This document shows, one piece after another, positions 1-7,919 of a stretch of 64,000 nucleotides of DNA. The position numbers and the translations under genes are program-made. A model generated the notes under the pieces. That model was given only the letters and a program-made list of their open reading frames with translations, made no database searches and had not been told where the DNA came from. The stretch spans positions 62,001 through 126,000 of the forward strand of contig NZ_JACHBS010000001.1 of NCBI RefSeq assembly GCF_014200395.1, in the 5' to 3' direction. Positions within the stretch are counted from its first letter, which is position 1; every line of letters starts with the position of its first letter. The stretch is from Microcella frigidaquae. Its GTDB lineage: Bacteria > Actinomycetota > Actinomycetes > Actinomycetales > Microbacteriaceae.

Positions 1-447
1 CACTCCGTCGAGGTGGTCGTTCTCGTGCTGGAAGATGCGGGCCAGCCAGCCGACCGCGTCGATCTCGTACGGCTCGCCATCGAGGTCGACCGCCCGCAGC
101 AGGGCGCGGTCGCTGCGCAGCAGCGGAAAGCGCTCGCCCGGCACCGAGAGGCAGCCCTCGCTGTCGTATTCCTCGTCGGCCTCGCCGACCGGGGGAGGAC
201 TGACCAGCAGTTCGGGGTTGATCGCCACGCCCCGCCAGCGCACGGCGTCGTCGTCGGTCCAGTCGTAGACGAAGATGCGGGCGTCGACACCGATCTGCGG
301 GGCCGCGAGGCCGACCCCGGGCGCCGCCTCCATGGTCTCGAACATGTCGGCGACGAGCGCGCGCACGGCGTCGTCGATGACCGCCACCTCTGCGGCGCTG
401 CGGTGCAGAACGGACTCGCCGGTGATGCAGATCGGACGCACGGCCAT
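1..447 (-). CDS. def: Peptide deformylase (3' end cut by window edge)
   Basis: Removes the formyl group from the N-terminal methionine of new proteins; a cytosolic metalloenzyme. All three family motifs are visible in order: GVGLAAPQIG (about residues 44-53), EGCLSVPG with the metal-binding Cys (about 97-104), and QHENDHLDG with the two metal His and catalytic Glu at the truncated end. 149 codons are present, so only the C-terminal tail is missing. The start is the ATG at 447. No ribosome-binding site precedes it, but TATCCT lies 6 nt upstream, which points to leaderless translation. It is divergent from the gene at 488. Confidence 0.96.
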   Translation of the reverse strand, partial: MAVRPICITGESVLHRSAAEVAVIDDAVRALVADMFETMEAAPGVGLAAPQIGVDARIFVYDWTDDDAVRWRGVAINPELLVSPPPVGEADEEYDSEGCLSVPGERFPLLRSDRALLRAVDLDGEPYEIDAVGWLARIFQHENDHLDGV

Positions 448-487
448 TCAGCCAGGATATCGACGCCCCGCGGGGTAGATTGACCGC
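448..487. promoter_or_regulatory. Divergent leaderless promoters, def and DMT gene
   Basis: On the minus strand TATCCT (454-459) sits 6 nt before the def ATG. On the plus strand TAGATT (476-481) sits 6 nt before the GTG at 488. Both fit an actinobacterial -10 box with transcription starting at the first base of the start codon. Confidence 0.6.
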
Positions 488-1405
488 GTGCCGCCCGAGC
501 TGACTGACCTGACCGAGCAGATCACGCTCACCCCCTACCAGGCGATCGGCATCCCCATCGCCCTGATCGGAGCGGTGTTCCTCTCGCTCGGCGCCCAGCT
601 GCAGCACCGCGGTGTCGCGCGGGTCGAGCTGTCGCACGGCGACGGCACCAAGGCGGGGCTCAGCATGCGCCAGCTGCTCCACCTGGCGGCCCGTCCGTCG
701 TGGCTGTTCGGCACGGTTCTGCTCGGGCTCGCGATCCTCTTCCAGCTCACCAGCCTCGGCTTCGCGCCGCTGATCGTCGTGCAGCCGCTCGGCGTTGTCG
801 CCCTCGTCATCACGGCGATCGTCAACGCACGGGTGTCCCGCATCCGTCTGGAGCGTCCCGCGATCCGTGCCATCGTGATGTGCGTCGGCGGCGTCGGCGT
901 CTTCGTCGCCATCGCCGCCGTGTACGCGATCGAGCAGGAGATCTCCGAGCGACAGCTCCTGATCGTCCTCGGCATCCTCGGGGTCACGCTCGCCGCGTTC
1001 GGCGTCGCCTTCGCGCTCGCCCGTCGGAGCGTCGGCGCGATGTTCTACATCCTGGGCGCCGGCGTGCTGTTCGGGTTCGTCGCCACCCTCGCCAAGGTCG
1101 TCATCAACCGCATCCTGAACGGCAACTTCGAATGGCTGACGGTGCTTGCCATCGTCGCTCTGCTCGCCTCCGCCGCGCTCGGCAGCTACTTCGTCCAGAC
1201 CGCCTACTCGGTGGGCTCGCCCGATCTGGTCATCGCGGGCCTCACGGTCGTCGACCCGCTCGTCGCGGTGCTCATCGGCGTGATCGTGCTCGGCGAGGCG
1301 GCTCTCATCCCGCCGCTGTTCGCGGTCGTCGCGGTCGCCGCGGGAGCCCTCGCCGTCTTCGGGGTGATCCAGCTGGCGAAGCACCATCCGCAGACCCACC
1401 GCTGA
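488..1405 (+). CDS. DMT-superfamily (EamA/NIPA-like) membrane protein
   Basis: A 305-residue protein made almost entirely of hydrophobic helices. About nine to ten membrane segments alternate with short basic loops (for example NARVSRIRLERP). It has the internal two-fold layout of drug/metabolite transporters, and the C-terminal half ends in TVVDPLVAVLIGVIVLGE, typical of the last helices of the EamA/NIPA group. The substrate cannot be told from the sequence; NIPA-type magnesium transport or a generic DMT exporter are both possible. The start is the GTG at 488, which has a -10-like TAGATT six bases upstream and no Shine-Dalgarno. Confidence 0.8.
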   Translation: MPPELTDLTEQITLTPYQAIGIPIALIGAVFLSLGAQLQHRGVARVELSHGDGTKAGLSMRQLLHLAARPSWLFGTVLLGLAILFQLTSLGFAPLIVVQPLGVVALVITAIVNARVSRIRLERPAIRAIVMCVGGVGVFVAIAAVYAIEQEISERQLLIVLGILGVTLAAFGVAFALARRSVGAMFYILGAGVLFGFVATLAKVVINRILNGNFEWLTVLAIVALLASAALGSYFVQTAYSVGSPDLVIAGLTVVDPLVAVLIGVIVLGEAALIPPLFAVVAVAAGALAVFGVIQLAKHHPQTHR

Positions 1406-1526
1406 GCCCCGGGCGGCGGATGCCCGCTCTGCGGTAGCGTAGAGCCCGGTATTCCTCGTGTCCCCGTCGCGCTCGCGCCCGATTGTCGAGCAGCGCCCAC
1501 CATCGAGAAGCAAGGATCACCCCACT

Positions 1527-2759
1527 GTGTCTGACGCCCCGTACGACGGCGGCTCGCCCGGCCGGCCCCTGCGCATCCTGATCGGTGCCGACACCTTCCC
1601 GCCCGACGTCAACGGCGCCGCGAAGTTCGCCGAGCGGCTCGCCGCCGGACTCGTCGAGCGCGGTCACGAGGTGCACATCGTCGCGCCCGGCGCGGAGGCC
1701 GGCCCCAACGTCACCCGCACCGAGGAGCACGAGGGTCAGCCGATGACCGTGCACCGCCTGCGCTCCTGGCGCTGGTACCCGCACCCGTGGCTGCGCTACG
1801 CCCTGCCCTGGCGCATCGAGCAGAACGCCGCCCGCATCCTCGATGCGGTCAAGCCCGACGTCGTGCACTTCCAGTCGCACATCGTGGTCGGCCGCGGTCT
1901 CGCCCGCGAGGCGGTGAAGCGCGGCATCCGCGTGATCGGAACCAACCACTTCATGCCCGAGAACGGCCTGCAGTTCACTCCCTTCATCGGCGCTCTGCGC
2001 GAGCCCGCCGTGCGCGCCGCCTGGAAGGCCGCCGGTCGCACCTTCGGCCTCGCGGAGGCGGTCACGACGCCCACCCGCAAGGCGGCGGACTACCTCGAGA
2101 AGTACACCGAGCTGACCAATGTGCACCCGATCAGCTGCGGCCTGCACATCGACCAGTACACGCCGAACCTCGCGCCCCGCACCGAGAACGTGGTGCTCTT
2201 CATCGGGCGAGTGGAGGCCGAGAAGCACATCGAGGAGCTGCTGCGGGCGGCCGCGCGGGTCGACCAGTCGCTCGACGTCAAGGTCGAGATCATCGGCGAT
2301 GGCGAGCAGCGCCCCGCTCTCGAGAAGCTCGCGGCCCAGCTGGGCATCTCGCATCGCGTGCACTTCGCCGGCCACGCGCCCGAGTCGTATCTGAAGCAGC
2401 AGCTCACCCGCGCTTCGGTGTTCGCGATCCCCTCGCGCGCCGAGCTGCAGTCGATCGCCACCATGGAGGCCATGGCCTCCGGCCTGCCGGTCATCGGGGC
2501 GAACGCCATGGCGCTCCCGCACCTCATCCATCACGGTGAGAACGGCTTCCTCTACGAGCCCGGCAACATTGACGAGTTCGCGAGCCTGCTCACGACGGTG
2601 TTCACGATGCCCCACGACCAGCTGCTGGAGCTCAAGCGCGAGAGCCTCCGCATCGTGCAGGGCCACGACATCAACCGCACGCTCGACACGTTCGAGGCGC
2701 TGTACCGCGGTGAGGAGGTCGTCGACCCGGTCGATGACCTCGACGCCGTCGCTCCCTGA
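1527..2759 (+). CDS. Glycosyltransferase family 4 (GT-B fold)
   Basis: Probable retaining sugar transferase of 410 residues, using a nucleotide-sugar donor at the cytoplasmic membrane. The N-terminal domain has the acceptor-side loop IGADTFPPDVNGAAKFAERL and RGHEVHIVAPG. The C-terminal domain has FIGRVEAEKHIEELLRA and the donor-binding E-x7-E motif in SRAELQSIATMEAMASG. It resembles actinobacterial mannosyl/glucosyltransferases of cell-envelope glycolipid synthesis (PimB/MgtA-like), but the acceptor is not predictable. The GTG at 1527 is preferred because CAAGGA lies about 12 nt upstream; a longer in-frame GTG start at 1458 adds residues unrelated to the family. TAGCGT near 1433 may be its -10 box. 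Confidence 0.88.
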   Translation: MSDAPYDGGSPGRPLRILIGADTFPPDVNGAAKFAERLAAGLVERGHEVHIVAPGAEAGPNVTRTEEHEGQPMTVHRLRSWRWYPHPWLRYALPWRIEQNAARILDAVKPDVVHFQSHIVVGRGLAREAVKRGIRVIGTNHFMPENGLQFTPFIGALREPAVRAAWKAAGRTFGLAEAVTTPTRKAADYLEKYTELTNVHPISCGLHIDQYTPNLAPRTENVVLFIGRVEAEKHIEELLRAAARVDQSLDVKVEIIGDGEQRPALEKLAAQLGISHRVHFAGHAPESYLKQQLTRASVFAIPSRAELQSIATMEAMASGLPVIGANAMALPHLIHHGENGFLYEPGNIDEFASLLTTVFTMPHDQLLELKRESLRIVQGHDINRTLDTFEALYRGEEVVDPVDDLDAVAP

Positions 2760-2845
2760 CCGGAGAACGCCGGTCGGCCGCTTCCGGCCGCATCATGACT
2801 GCTCGATAGAGTGAATGGGCGTTCCGTCGCACGACGGCGGGTCGC

Positions 2846-2919
2846 GGGGCGGTAGCTCAGCTGGTTAGAGCAGTGGACTCATAATCCATCGGTCACGGGT
2901 TCAAGTCCCGTCCGCCCTA
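2846..2919 (+). tRNA. tRNA with anticodon CAU, probably elongator tRNA-Met
   Basis: A full cloverleaf can be drawn: acceptor GGGGCGG/CCGCCCT (G1-U72 wobble), D-stem GCTC/GAGC, anticodon stem GTGGA/TCCAT with loop CTCATAA (anticodon CAT), T-stem ACGGG/CCCGT, discriminator A. CCA is not encoded (CGC follows). It is not an initiator, because the GGG/CCC anticodon stem is absent. A lysidine-modified tRNA-Ile2 shares the same anticodon and remains the alternative. Confidence 0.93.
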
Positions 2920-2952
2920 CGCATCGACCGCGCCGTCACCGAGGAGGCCGCC

Positions 2953-3729
2953 GTGATCAGCCCCGCAGCTCCGTCCGCCCGCACGCTGGCGACGGCCGGC
3001 GTCGTGCTTGCCGTTCAGCTCCTGGTCTCGCTCGTCCTCGTCGCCACGGCAGCCGCGGGGATCGGGTTGCTCTCCGTCGGGGTCGTCTTCGACCCGCCCG
3101 TGACGAGCGACGGCGCGTTCGGTCTCGTGTTCGGGGCGAGGGTCGCCTTCAGTCCTGAGGTGGCGATGCTGAGCGTGCTGGCCGTCGCGGGCGTCGTCGT
3201 GGCGGTCGCCGCATTCCGGGCGTGGCGCGGAACACTGACCGCGCAGGTCGCCTCCACGCTGCACTGGGTCGCGGTCTCGCAGTCGCTCGGCATCACAATC
3301 GTCATCGTCGCGCTGCTCAACGGCGTGGACGAAGCGGCGACCATCGTCGCCCTCTACGCTCTCGCCGCCGGCTCCGCGACGCTCGGCTGGCTCTCCGACC
3401 GAGCCGAGCGCGCCGACACCGGACGCGCGCACCTGTGGCCCTACGCCTTCCTGACGGCACTCGCGATCGTGCCATGGGGGGTCGTCGCCCTCGTGCAGGT
3501 GACGGGTCTCGTCGTCGGTGCGCCCGCCAGCGCCGGCGTGCGGGTCGTGACGCTGGTCGTCCTCGCCGCGACGGCCGCCTGGGCCGCCGCCGAGTGGGCG
3601 GTCGCGCGACCCGCGGGCCGCGCCGCGCAGACGCCCGAGGCGGCGGCACGCCTGCGGGTGGTTGTCGCGACCGCGCTCGCGGGCATCCCTGCCGCCGCCG
3701 TTCTCGTGCTGGGTCTGATCGGGGGCTGA
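2953..3729 (+). CDS. Heliorhodopsin-like 7-TM protein lacking the retinal lysine
   Basis: 258 residues with seven predicted membrane helices. The spacing and several signatures match heliorhodopsins. Helix C starts HWVAVSQSLGITIVIVALL (104-122), where the family has RWVEYS.S..MIVLIA. GWLSDR (145-150) matches the family GWLQE, and IVPWGVV (172-178) matches the conserved IVPW. Length and helix order also fit (about 253 in 48C12). The counter-ion Glu of helix C aligns with Ala107. In helix G the family LVAKSAL aligns with VVATALA (238-244), so the Schiff-base Lys is Thr or Ala; the whole protein contains no lysine. It therefore cannot bind retinal in the usual way. The assignment rests on motif matching by eye. 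The start is the GTG at 2953. It lies downstream of the tRNA, with DUF1684 following. Confidence 0.55.
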   Translation: MISPAAPSARTLATAGVVLAVQLLVSLVLVATAAAGIGLLSVGVVFDPPVTSDGAFGLVFGARVAFSPEVAMLSVLAVAGVVVAVAAFRAWRGTLTAQVASTLHWVAVSQSLGITIVIVALLNGVDEAATIVALYALAAGSATLGWLSDRAERADTGRAHLWPYAFLTALAIVPWGVVALVQVTGLVVGAPASAGVRVVTLVVLAATAAWAAAEWAVARPAGRAAQTPEAAARLRVVVATALAGIPAAAVLVLGLIGG

Positions 3730-3797
3730 GGCGGAGCCCGCGGGAATCCCCGCGCGCCCTGCCCGGTTGCCCCCAGAGCACCCGGAAGGATGGACCC

Positions 3798-4634
3798 ATG
3801 ACCGACGCCGCTCCCACCGCACCGCAGACTCCCGCCGAGCGCTACGCCGTGTTCCGCGAGCGCCGCGCCCTCGCCGCCGTGCAGCCGCAGGGCCCGCTCG
3901 CGCTGGTCAACACGCAGTGGGTGGGCGAGGAGCAGACGATCTGGGGCGTGCCCGGCACGTGGGCTCCCGCGCCGAGCGGAACGAGCGGACTGCTGGTGAC
4001 CGCGACCGCCGCGGAGGGCATCCGCGTCGACGGCGACCTGGTCGACGGCACCGTGCTGGTGCGGGGAAAGGACGACCCCGAGCCCTCGACCATCGTCTTC
4101 GACGAGCACACCACGGGCTTTGTGATCGCCGGCGAGGACGGCCTCTACGCGCTGCGCGTCTGGGACTCCCAGAGCGAGGGCATCCAGAACTTCGGCGGCA
4201 TCGACGCCTTCGACTACAACCCCGACTGGGTGATCACCGGTACCTTCCGCGAGATCGAGGGTGGCTCGGTCGTCGGCTTCGAGCACCTGAAGGACGACGG
4301 CAAGACCCGCGGCGAGGTCGTGCCCGGCGAGATCCGCTTCACCCACGACGGGGTCGAGTACGACATCGCGGCCTTCAAGTCGGGGCGTGCCCTGCAACTG
4401 GTGTTCGCCGACGCGACCAACGGCGACGACACCTACAGCGTCGGCCGGTTCCTGTTCATCGCCCCGAACCCCGACGGTTCGATCACCCTCGACTTCAACA
4501 ACGCCGTACTGCCGCCCTGCGCCTTCAGCTACGCCTTCAACTGCCCGCTGCCGCCGAAGCAGAACCGCTTCCCGTTCCGGATCGAGGCGGGCGAGAAGAA
4601 CGTGCTCGCGGCCGACGGGGCGCTGCTGCACTAG
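3798..4634 (+). CDS. DUF1684 domain protein
   Basis: A cytosolic protein of 278 residues with no signal peptide. The C-terminal third carries the DUF1684 signature: SVGRFLFIAPNPDGSITLDF (about 214-233), then PPCAFSYAFNCPLPPKQNRF and the ending RIEAGEKN. The two Cys and the NRFPF box are characteristic. The biochemical role of the family is not established. The ATG at 3798 has a clear GGAAGGA ribosome-binding site 7 nt upstream. It is probably co-directional with, but not necessarily co-transcribed with, the heliorhodopsin-like gene that ends 68 bases earlier. Confidence 0.85.
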   Translation: MTDAAPTAPQTPAERYAVFRERRALAAVQPQGPLALVNTQWVGEEQTIWGVPGTWAPAPSGTSGLLVTATAAEGIRVDGDLVDGTVLVRGKDDPEPSTIVFDEHTTGFVIAGEDGLYALRVWDSQSEGIQNFGGIDAFDYNPDWVITGTFREIEGGSVVGFEHLKDDGKTRGEVVPGEIRFTHDGVEYDIAAFKSGRALQLVFADATNGDDTYSVGRFLFIAPNPDGSITLDFNNAVLPPCAFSYAFNCPLPPKQNRFPFRIEAGEKNVLAADGALLH

Positions 4635-4677
4635 CGGGCCCGCGGCCCCGGCCGCGCCGCTCCCGCCTCCGACTCGC

Positions 4678-4790
4678 CCCGCCATCTCCACAATTCAGGA
4701 GTCGCCTGCGGACTACGCGCACGTGGACACGGCACGCGGCGTGTCGGGCCTCTCCGACCTGCGGTTCTCCTGAATTGTGGAGATGGCGGG
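4678..4790. repeat. Palindromic interspersed element, copy 1
   Basis: A perfect 24-bp inverted repeat (4678-4701 and 4767-4790) encloses about 65 bp. The family-defining part, 4685-4783, is 99 bp. It begins TCTCCACAATTCAGGAG, ends with the reverse complement, and has the core GGCGTGTCG at offset 53. An internal GACACG/CGTGTC stem sits over the core. It lies between the DUF1684 stop and the polymerase start. Copies 2 and 3 are at 7810 and 19501. Confidence 0.85.
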
Positions 4791-4837
4791 AACCGCGGGG
4801 GACGGTGAGGTCGGCGCTCCGCGGCAGACTGGGCACC

Positions 4838-6475
4838 ATGCAGATCGTCGTCGAGCGGCGCCCCGAGGGGGTCGCCCTGATCGACGATGACGGCCGGGAG
4901 GCCCTCGTCGCCGCAGAGGGGCTGGCCGCGGCGGTCGCCGAGCGCGAGGCGGAGCATCCGCGCTGGGTGTGGACCGACACCGCGCAGTGGTACCCGCCCC
5001 TGCTCGCGGCGGGTGTGCGCGTCGAACGCTGCCATGATCTGCGCCTCAGCGACGCGATTCTCGCGAGCATCGACGGGCGACCCCCGCTGGCTGACTGGGG
5101 AGCGCCGCGCCGCGAACGCTCCGAGACTCTCTTCGAACTCGACGAGGCCGGCTCCGGTCGTGCGGGGCGGGATGCTCAGCCGCTGCCGAGCGCGGGCGCC
5201 CTGTGGCACGCGCAGCGGGCCGCGATCGCCGCGCACGCCGATCCCGTCCGGCTGACCCTGCTGCTCGCCGCCGAGTCGGCGGGAGCCCTCGCCGCCGCCG
5301 AGATGCACGCCACGGGCCTGCCGTGGAGCGCCGCCGAGCACGATGCCCTGCTCACGGCGGCACTGGGGCCCCGCCCCACCCCGGGGGCGCGGCCCGCGCG
5401 GCTGACCGCCCTCGCCGCCGAGGTCGAGCGGCTGCTCGGCCTCGGCCCCGTGCCGATCGACTCGCCGCCCGCTCTCGTCGCGATGCTACGCCGCGCGGGG
5501 CTCGCGGTCGACTCCGCTCGCTCAGGCGAACTGAAGCGGCTCGACCATCCGGCGATCGCGCCGCTGCTTCACTACAAGACGCTGAGTCGCCTGCACAGTG
5601 CGAACGGCTGGCACTGGCTCGAGGAGTGGGTGCACGACGGGCGCTTCCGTCCGACCTTCGTGCCGGGCGGCGTCGTCACCGGCCGCTGGGCCTCCGATGG
5701 CGGCGGCGCGCTGCAGTTGCCGCGTCAGGTGCGGCCGGCGATCGTCGCCGACCCGGGGTGGCGCCTGGTCGTGGCGGACGCCGCGCAGCTGGAGCCGCGC
5801 ATCCTGGCCGCGCTCTCGGGCGACGCTGCGATGGCCCGCGCCGGGGCAGGCGTCGACCTGTACACGGGCATGGTCGAGACGGGCGCGGTTGCGACGCGCG
5901 AGCAGGCGAAGGTCGGGATGCTCGGGGCGATGTACGGCGGCACGACCGGCGTCAGCGCGCAGGTGCTGCCGCGGCTCGAGCGCGCGTTCCCTCGTGCGCT
6001 GGGGTTCGTCGAGGCGGCGGCGCGCGCGGGGGAGCGGGGCGAGCGGGTGCGCACCGCGCTCGGACGCACTTCACCGGCACCCTCGGCATCGTGGCGGGAG
6101 CGCCAGGCGCTGTCCGCCACTGATGCGGTTGGGGAGGCTGAGCGGCGCGCGGCCCGAGCGGCGGCGCGCTCGTGGGGGCGATTCACGCGCAACTTCGTCG
6201 TGCAGGGCACGGCCGCCGAGTGGGCGCTGGCCTGGTTGGCGGGGGTGCGTCGTCGACTGTGGAGCCCGGATGCGGGGCCGCTGGCCGCGCAGCCACACCT
6301 GGTCTTCTTCGTGCACGACGAGCTGATCGTGCACAGCCCCGAGGCGGAGGTCGAGCGGGCCGAGACGGCTCTGCGCGAGGCGGCGGCCGAGGCGGGGCGG
6401 CTGCTGTTCGGACCGGCGCCGGTGAGCTTCCCGGTCACGGTCGCGGCGGTGCAGCGCTACAGCGACGCCAAGTAG
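4838..6475 (+). CDS. PolA-like family A DNA polymerase with degenerate exonuclease domain
   Basis: 545 residues, matching the short actinobacterial 'bifunctional 3'-5' exonuclease/DNA polymerase' group and lacking the 5' nuclease domain. Polymerase motif A is ADAAQLEPRIL (metal Asp about 314), motif B is REQAKVGMLGAMYG (about 354-367) with the conserved Lys and Tyr, and motif C is VHDELI (Asp-Glu about 494-495). The catalytic carboxylates of the palm are therefore intact. The N-terminal 170 residues do not show the DxE or later Asp motifs of a working proofreading domain. The likely role is accessory DNA synthesis, distinct from the housekeeping PolA. ATG at 4838; the preceding spacer is taken up by repeat copy 1. 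Confidence 0.85.
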   Translation: MQIVVERRPEGVALIDDDGREALVAAEGLAAAVAEREAEHPRWVWTDTAQWYPPLLAAGVRVERCHDLRLSDAILASIDGRPPLADWGAPRRERSETLFELDEAGSGRAGRDAQPLPSAGALWHAQRAAIAAHADPVRLTLLLAAESAGALAAAEMHATGLPWSAAEHDALLTAALGPRPTPGARPARLTALAAEVERLLGLGPVPIDSPPALVAMLRRAGLAVDSARSGELKRLDHPAIAPLLHYKTLSRLHSANGWHWLEEWVHDGRFRPTFVPGGVVTGRWASDGGGALQLPRQVRPAIVADPGWRLVVADAAQLEPRILAALSGDAAMARAGAGVDLYTGMVETGAVATREQAKVGMLGAMYGGTTGVSAQVLPRLERAFPRALGFVEAAARAGERGERVRTALGRTSPAPSASWRERQALSATDAVGEAERRAARAAARSWGRFTRNFVVQGTAAEWALAWLAGVRRRLWSPDAGPLAAQPHLVFFVHDELIVHSPEAEVERAETALREAAAEAGRLLFGPAPVSFPVTVAAVQRYSDAK

Positions 6476-6516
6476 GGCGCCGGGGCTCCGAGCGCGGGGT
6501 GCGGGCTCAGTGCCTG

Positions 6517-7071
6517 CTAGGGCGTCGGATGCGCGCCGTCCGCCGCCCGCCTCCCGCGCCGCCGGCGGTCGGTGCGCAGGCCCCACGGCTCGATGGTCGG
6601 CAGCGCGTCGAGCCAGGCGTGGGCCGAGGCCTGCAGCAGGCGTGCGGCGTGCTGCGCAGCGGCCTGCGCGGCGCCGCCGCTGGGGTCGCCGACCTCGTCG
6701 CTCGCTCCTCCGCGGTGCGCCCACAGCCGCCGGTAGCTGCCCACCAGCATCGGAACGTGGTCCCCGGGCAGCGACAGCGCCAGCAGTACACGCTCGACCA
6801 TGTCGTGCCAGTCGGCGAGGTCGGGCTCGGTGAGGTGCATGCGCGCCTCGATCGCTCCGGCGTCGGTCAGGGCGTACAGGGGCAGGTTGTCGGGTGTGCT
6901 GCCCGCATCCTCGATGAGGCCGTCGCGGCGCAGACGGTCGAGGGTCGAGTAGACCTGGCCGACGTTCAGGGGGGCGTCGCGGCGGGTGCGCTCGACCACC
7001 TCGGCGTGCAGCTGGTAGCCGTATGCGGGGCCGAGGGTGAGCACGGCGAGCAGCGAGTGGCGGAGGCTCAT
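6517..7071 (-). CDS. PadR-family transcriptional regulator
   Basis: 184 residues. The N-terminal winged helix reads SLRHSLLAVLTLGPAYGYQL (2-21), followed by NVGQVYSTLDRLRRDGLIED, the recognition-helix region typical of PadR. The C-terminal half (about 85-184) is the helical dimerisation/Vir_act_alpha_C-like domain, and the last 15 residues are Arg-rich. The ATG at 7071 has TAGACT 6 nt upstream and no ribosome-binding site. A perfect 14-bp palindrome overlaps the region just upstream, suggesting autorepression. The target genes are unknown; the divergent DUF3145 gene is the nearest candidate. Confidence 0.9.
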   Translation of the reverse strand: MSLRHSLLAVLTLGPAYGYQLHAEVVERTRRDAPLNVGQVYSTLDRLRRDGLIEDAGSTPDNLPLYALTDAGAIEARMHLTEPDLADWHDMVERVLLALSLPGDHVPMLVGSYRRLWAHRGGASDEVGDPSGGAAQAAAQHAARLLQASAHAWLDALPTIEPWGLRTDRRRRGRRAADGAHPTP

Positions 7072-7077
7072 GACCGC

Positions 7078-7101
7078 AGTCTATGCGGCGTATGCATACG
7101 C
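7078..7101 (-). promoter_or_regulatory. padR promoter with candidate PadR operator palindrome
   Basis: TAGACT (7078-7083, minus strand) lies 6 nt before the PadR start. Next to it is GCGTATGCATACGC (7088-7101), a perfect 14-bp palindrome placed between the -35 and -10 positions. PadR regulators commonly bind palindromes with TATGC/GCATA-like half sites; direct binding here is inference. Confidence 0.55.
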
Positions 7102-7270
7102 GGGAGGCCGGAAATCGAGGTTCTCGCGTCTTCTCGAATCACAGCCTTGTGATTCCGGCCCGATCTGCGGCATACTGGCGACGACGCGCGAGCGTCCACA
7201 ACCGAACATGCCCGGCACTCCGCCACCCAGGTCGATGGGGAAGTCGCACCTGAACGAACCGGAGGAGACC

Positions 7271-7774
7271 GTGGCTGCTGCAAACGCTCGCGGAGTGCTG
7301 TACGTGCACTCCGCGCCTCGCGCGCTCTGCCCTCACATCGAGTGGGCCGCAGGTCGCGCACTCGATCGTGCCCTGAACTTCGAGTGGATCGACCAGCCCG
7401 TGCTGCCGGGATCGCTGCGCACGGAATACGTCTGGGAGGGCGAGCGCGGCACCGGCGCTCGCATCGCGAGCGCCCTGCGCGGCTGGGAGCACCTGCGCTA
7501 CGAGGTCACCGAGGACGCCGGTCTCGGCACCGATGGCGGACGCTGGATGCACACCCCCGACCTCGGCATCTACTACGCCCAGACCGACACGCTCGGCAAC
7601 ACGGTCATCCCGGAGGACCGCATCCGCTACGCGATGGAGGTCGCAGGGTCGAACGCGCTCGAGCTGCACCGCGAGCTGCGGCTCGCCCTCGGTCAGGCCT
7701 GGGATGACGAGCTCGAGTCCTTCCGCCACGCCGGCGACGGCGCGCGGGTGGTCTGGCTGCACCGCACGGGCTGA
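7271..7774 (+). CDS. DUF3145 family protein
   Basis: 167 residues, soluble. It has the compact actinobacterial DUF3145 pattern: ARGVLYVHSAPRALCPHIEW at the N-terminus, then LRTEYVWEGERGTGARIASA, WEHLRYEVTEDA and WMHTPDLGIYYAQTD. The function of the family is not known. The start is the GTG at 7271, because GGAGGAGA lies immediately upstream at good spacing; an upstream ATG at 7208 gives residues not seen in the family. Its 3' end faces fabF, with repeat copy 2 between them. Confidence 0.88.
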   Translation: MAAANARGVLYVHSAPRALCPHIEWAAGRALDRALNFEWIDQPVLPGSLRTEYVWEGERGTGARIASALRGWEHLRYEVTEDAGLGTDGGRWMHTPDLGIYYAQTDTLGNTVIPEDRIRYAMEVAGSNALELHRELRLALGQAWDDELESFRHAGDGARVVWLHRTG

Positions 7775-7809
7775 GCCCCGCATCCGTCACCACCTCCTCC
7801 GGCCCCGTA

Positions 7810-7908
7810 CCTCCACAATTCAGGAGTCGGACGCGCCTGGGCGCGCGAAACAGCCCCGCGACGGCGTGTCGCGGGGCTGTCCGTGTCGAGACTCCTGAGT
7901 TGTGGAGA
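7810..7908. repeat. Palindromic interspersed element, copy 2
   Basis: 99 bp. The terminal inverted repeat CTCCACAATTCAGGAGTC (7811-7828) pairs with 7890-7907 with one mismatch. The core GGCGTGTCG starts at offset 53, as in the other two copies. Its interior forms a 13-bp perfect hairpin unlike the interiors of copies 1 and 3. Confidence 0.85.
7850..7880. terminator. Hairpin between convergent DUF3145 gene and fabF
   Basis: ACAGCCCCGCGAC (7850-7862) pairs perfectly with GTCGCGGGGCTGT (7868-7880) around a 5-nt loop. It lies inside repeat copy 2, between two convergent genes, so it could act as a bidirectional terminator. There is no U-tract. Confidence 0.5.
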
Positions 7909-7919
7909 CGCGCGGCCGG

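Noticed and set aside
2846..2919. Initiator tRNA-fMet
   Set aside because: The anticodon stem lacks the three G-C pairs required of initiators, although the anticodon is CAU.
4685..4783. A simple rho-independent terminator for the DUF1684 gene
   Set aside because: The same ends, length and core offset recur in two other places, one inside a gene, and no T-run follows. An interspersed element is the better description, though termination is possible.
4838..6475. Housekeeping DNA polymerase I
   Set aside because: Only 545 residues, without the 5' nuclease domain and with a degenerate proofreading domain. It belongs to the short PolA-like group.
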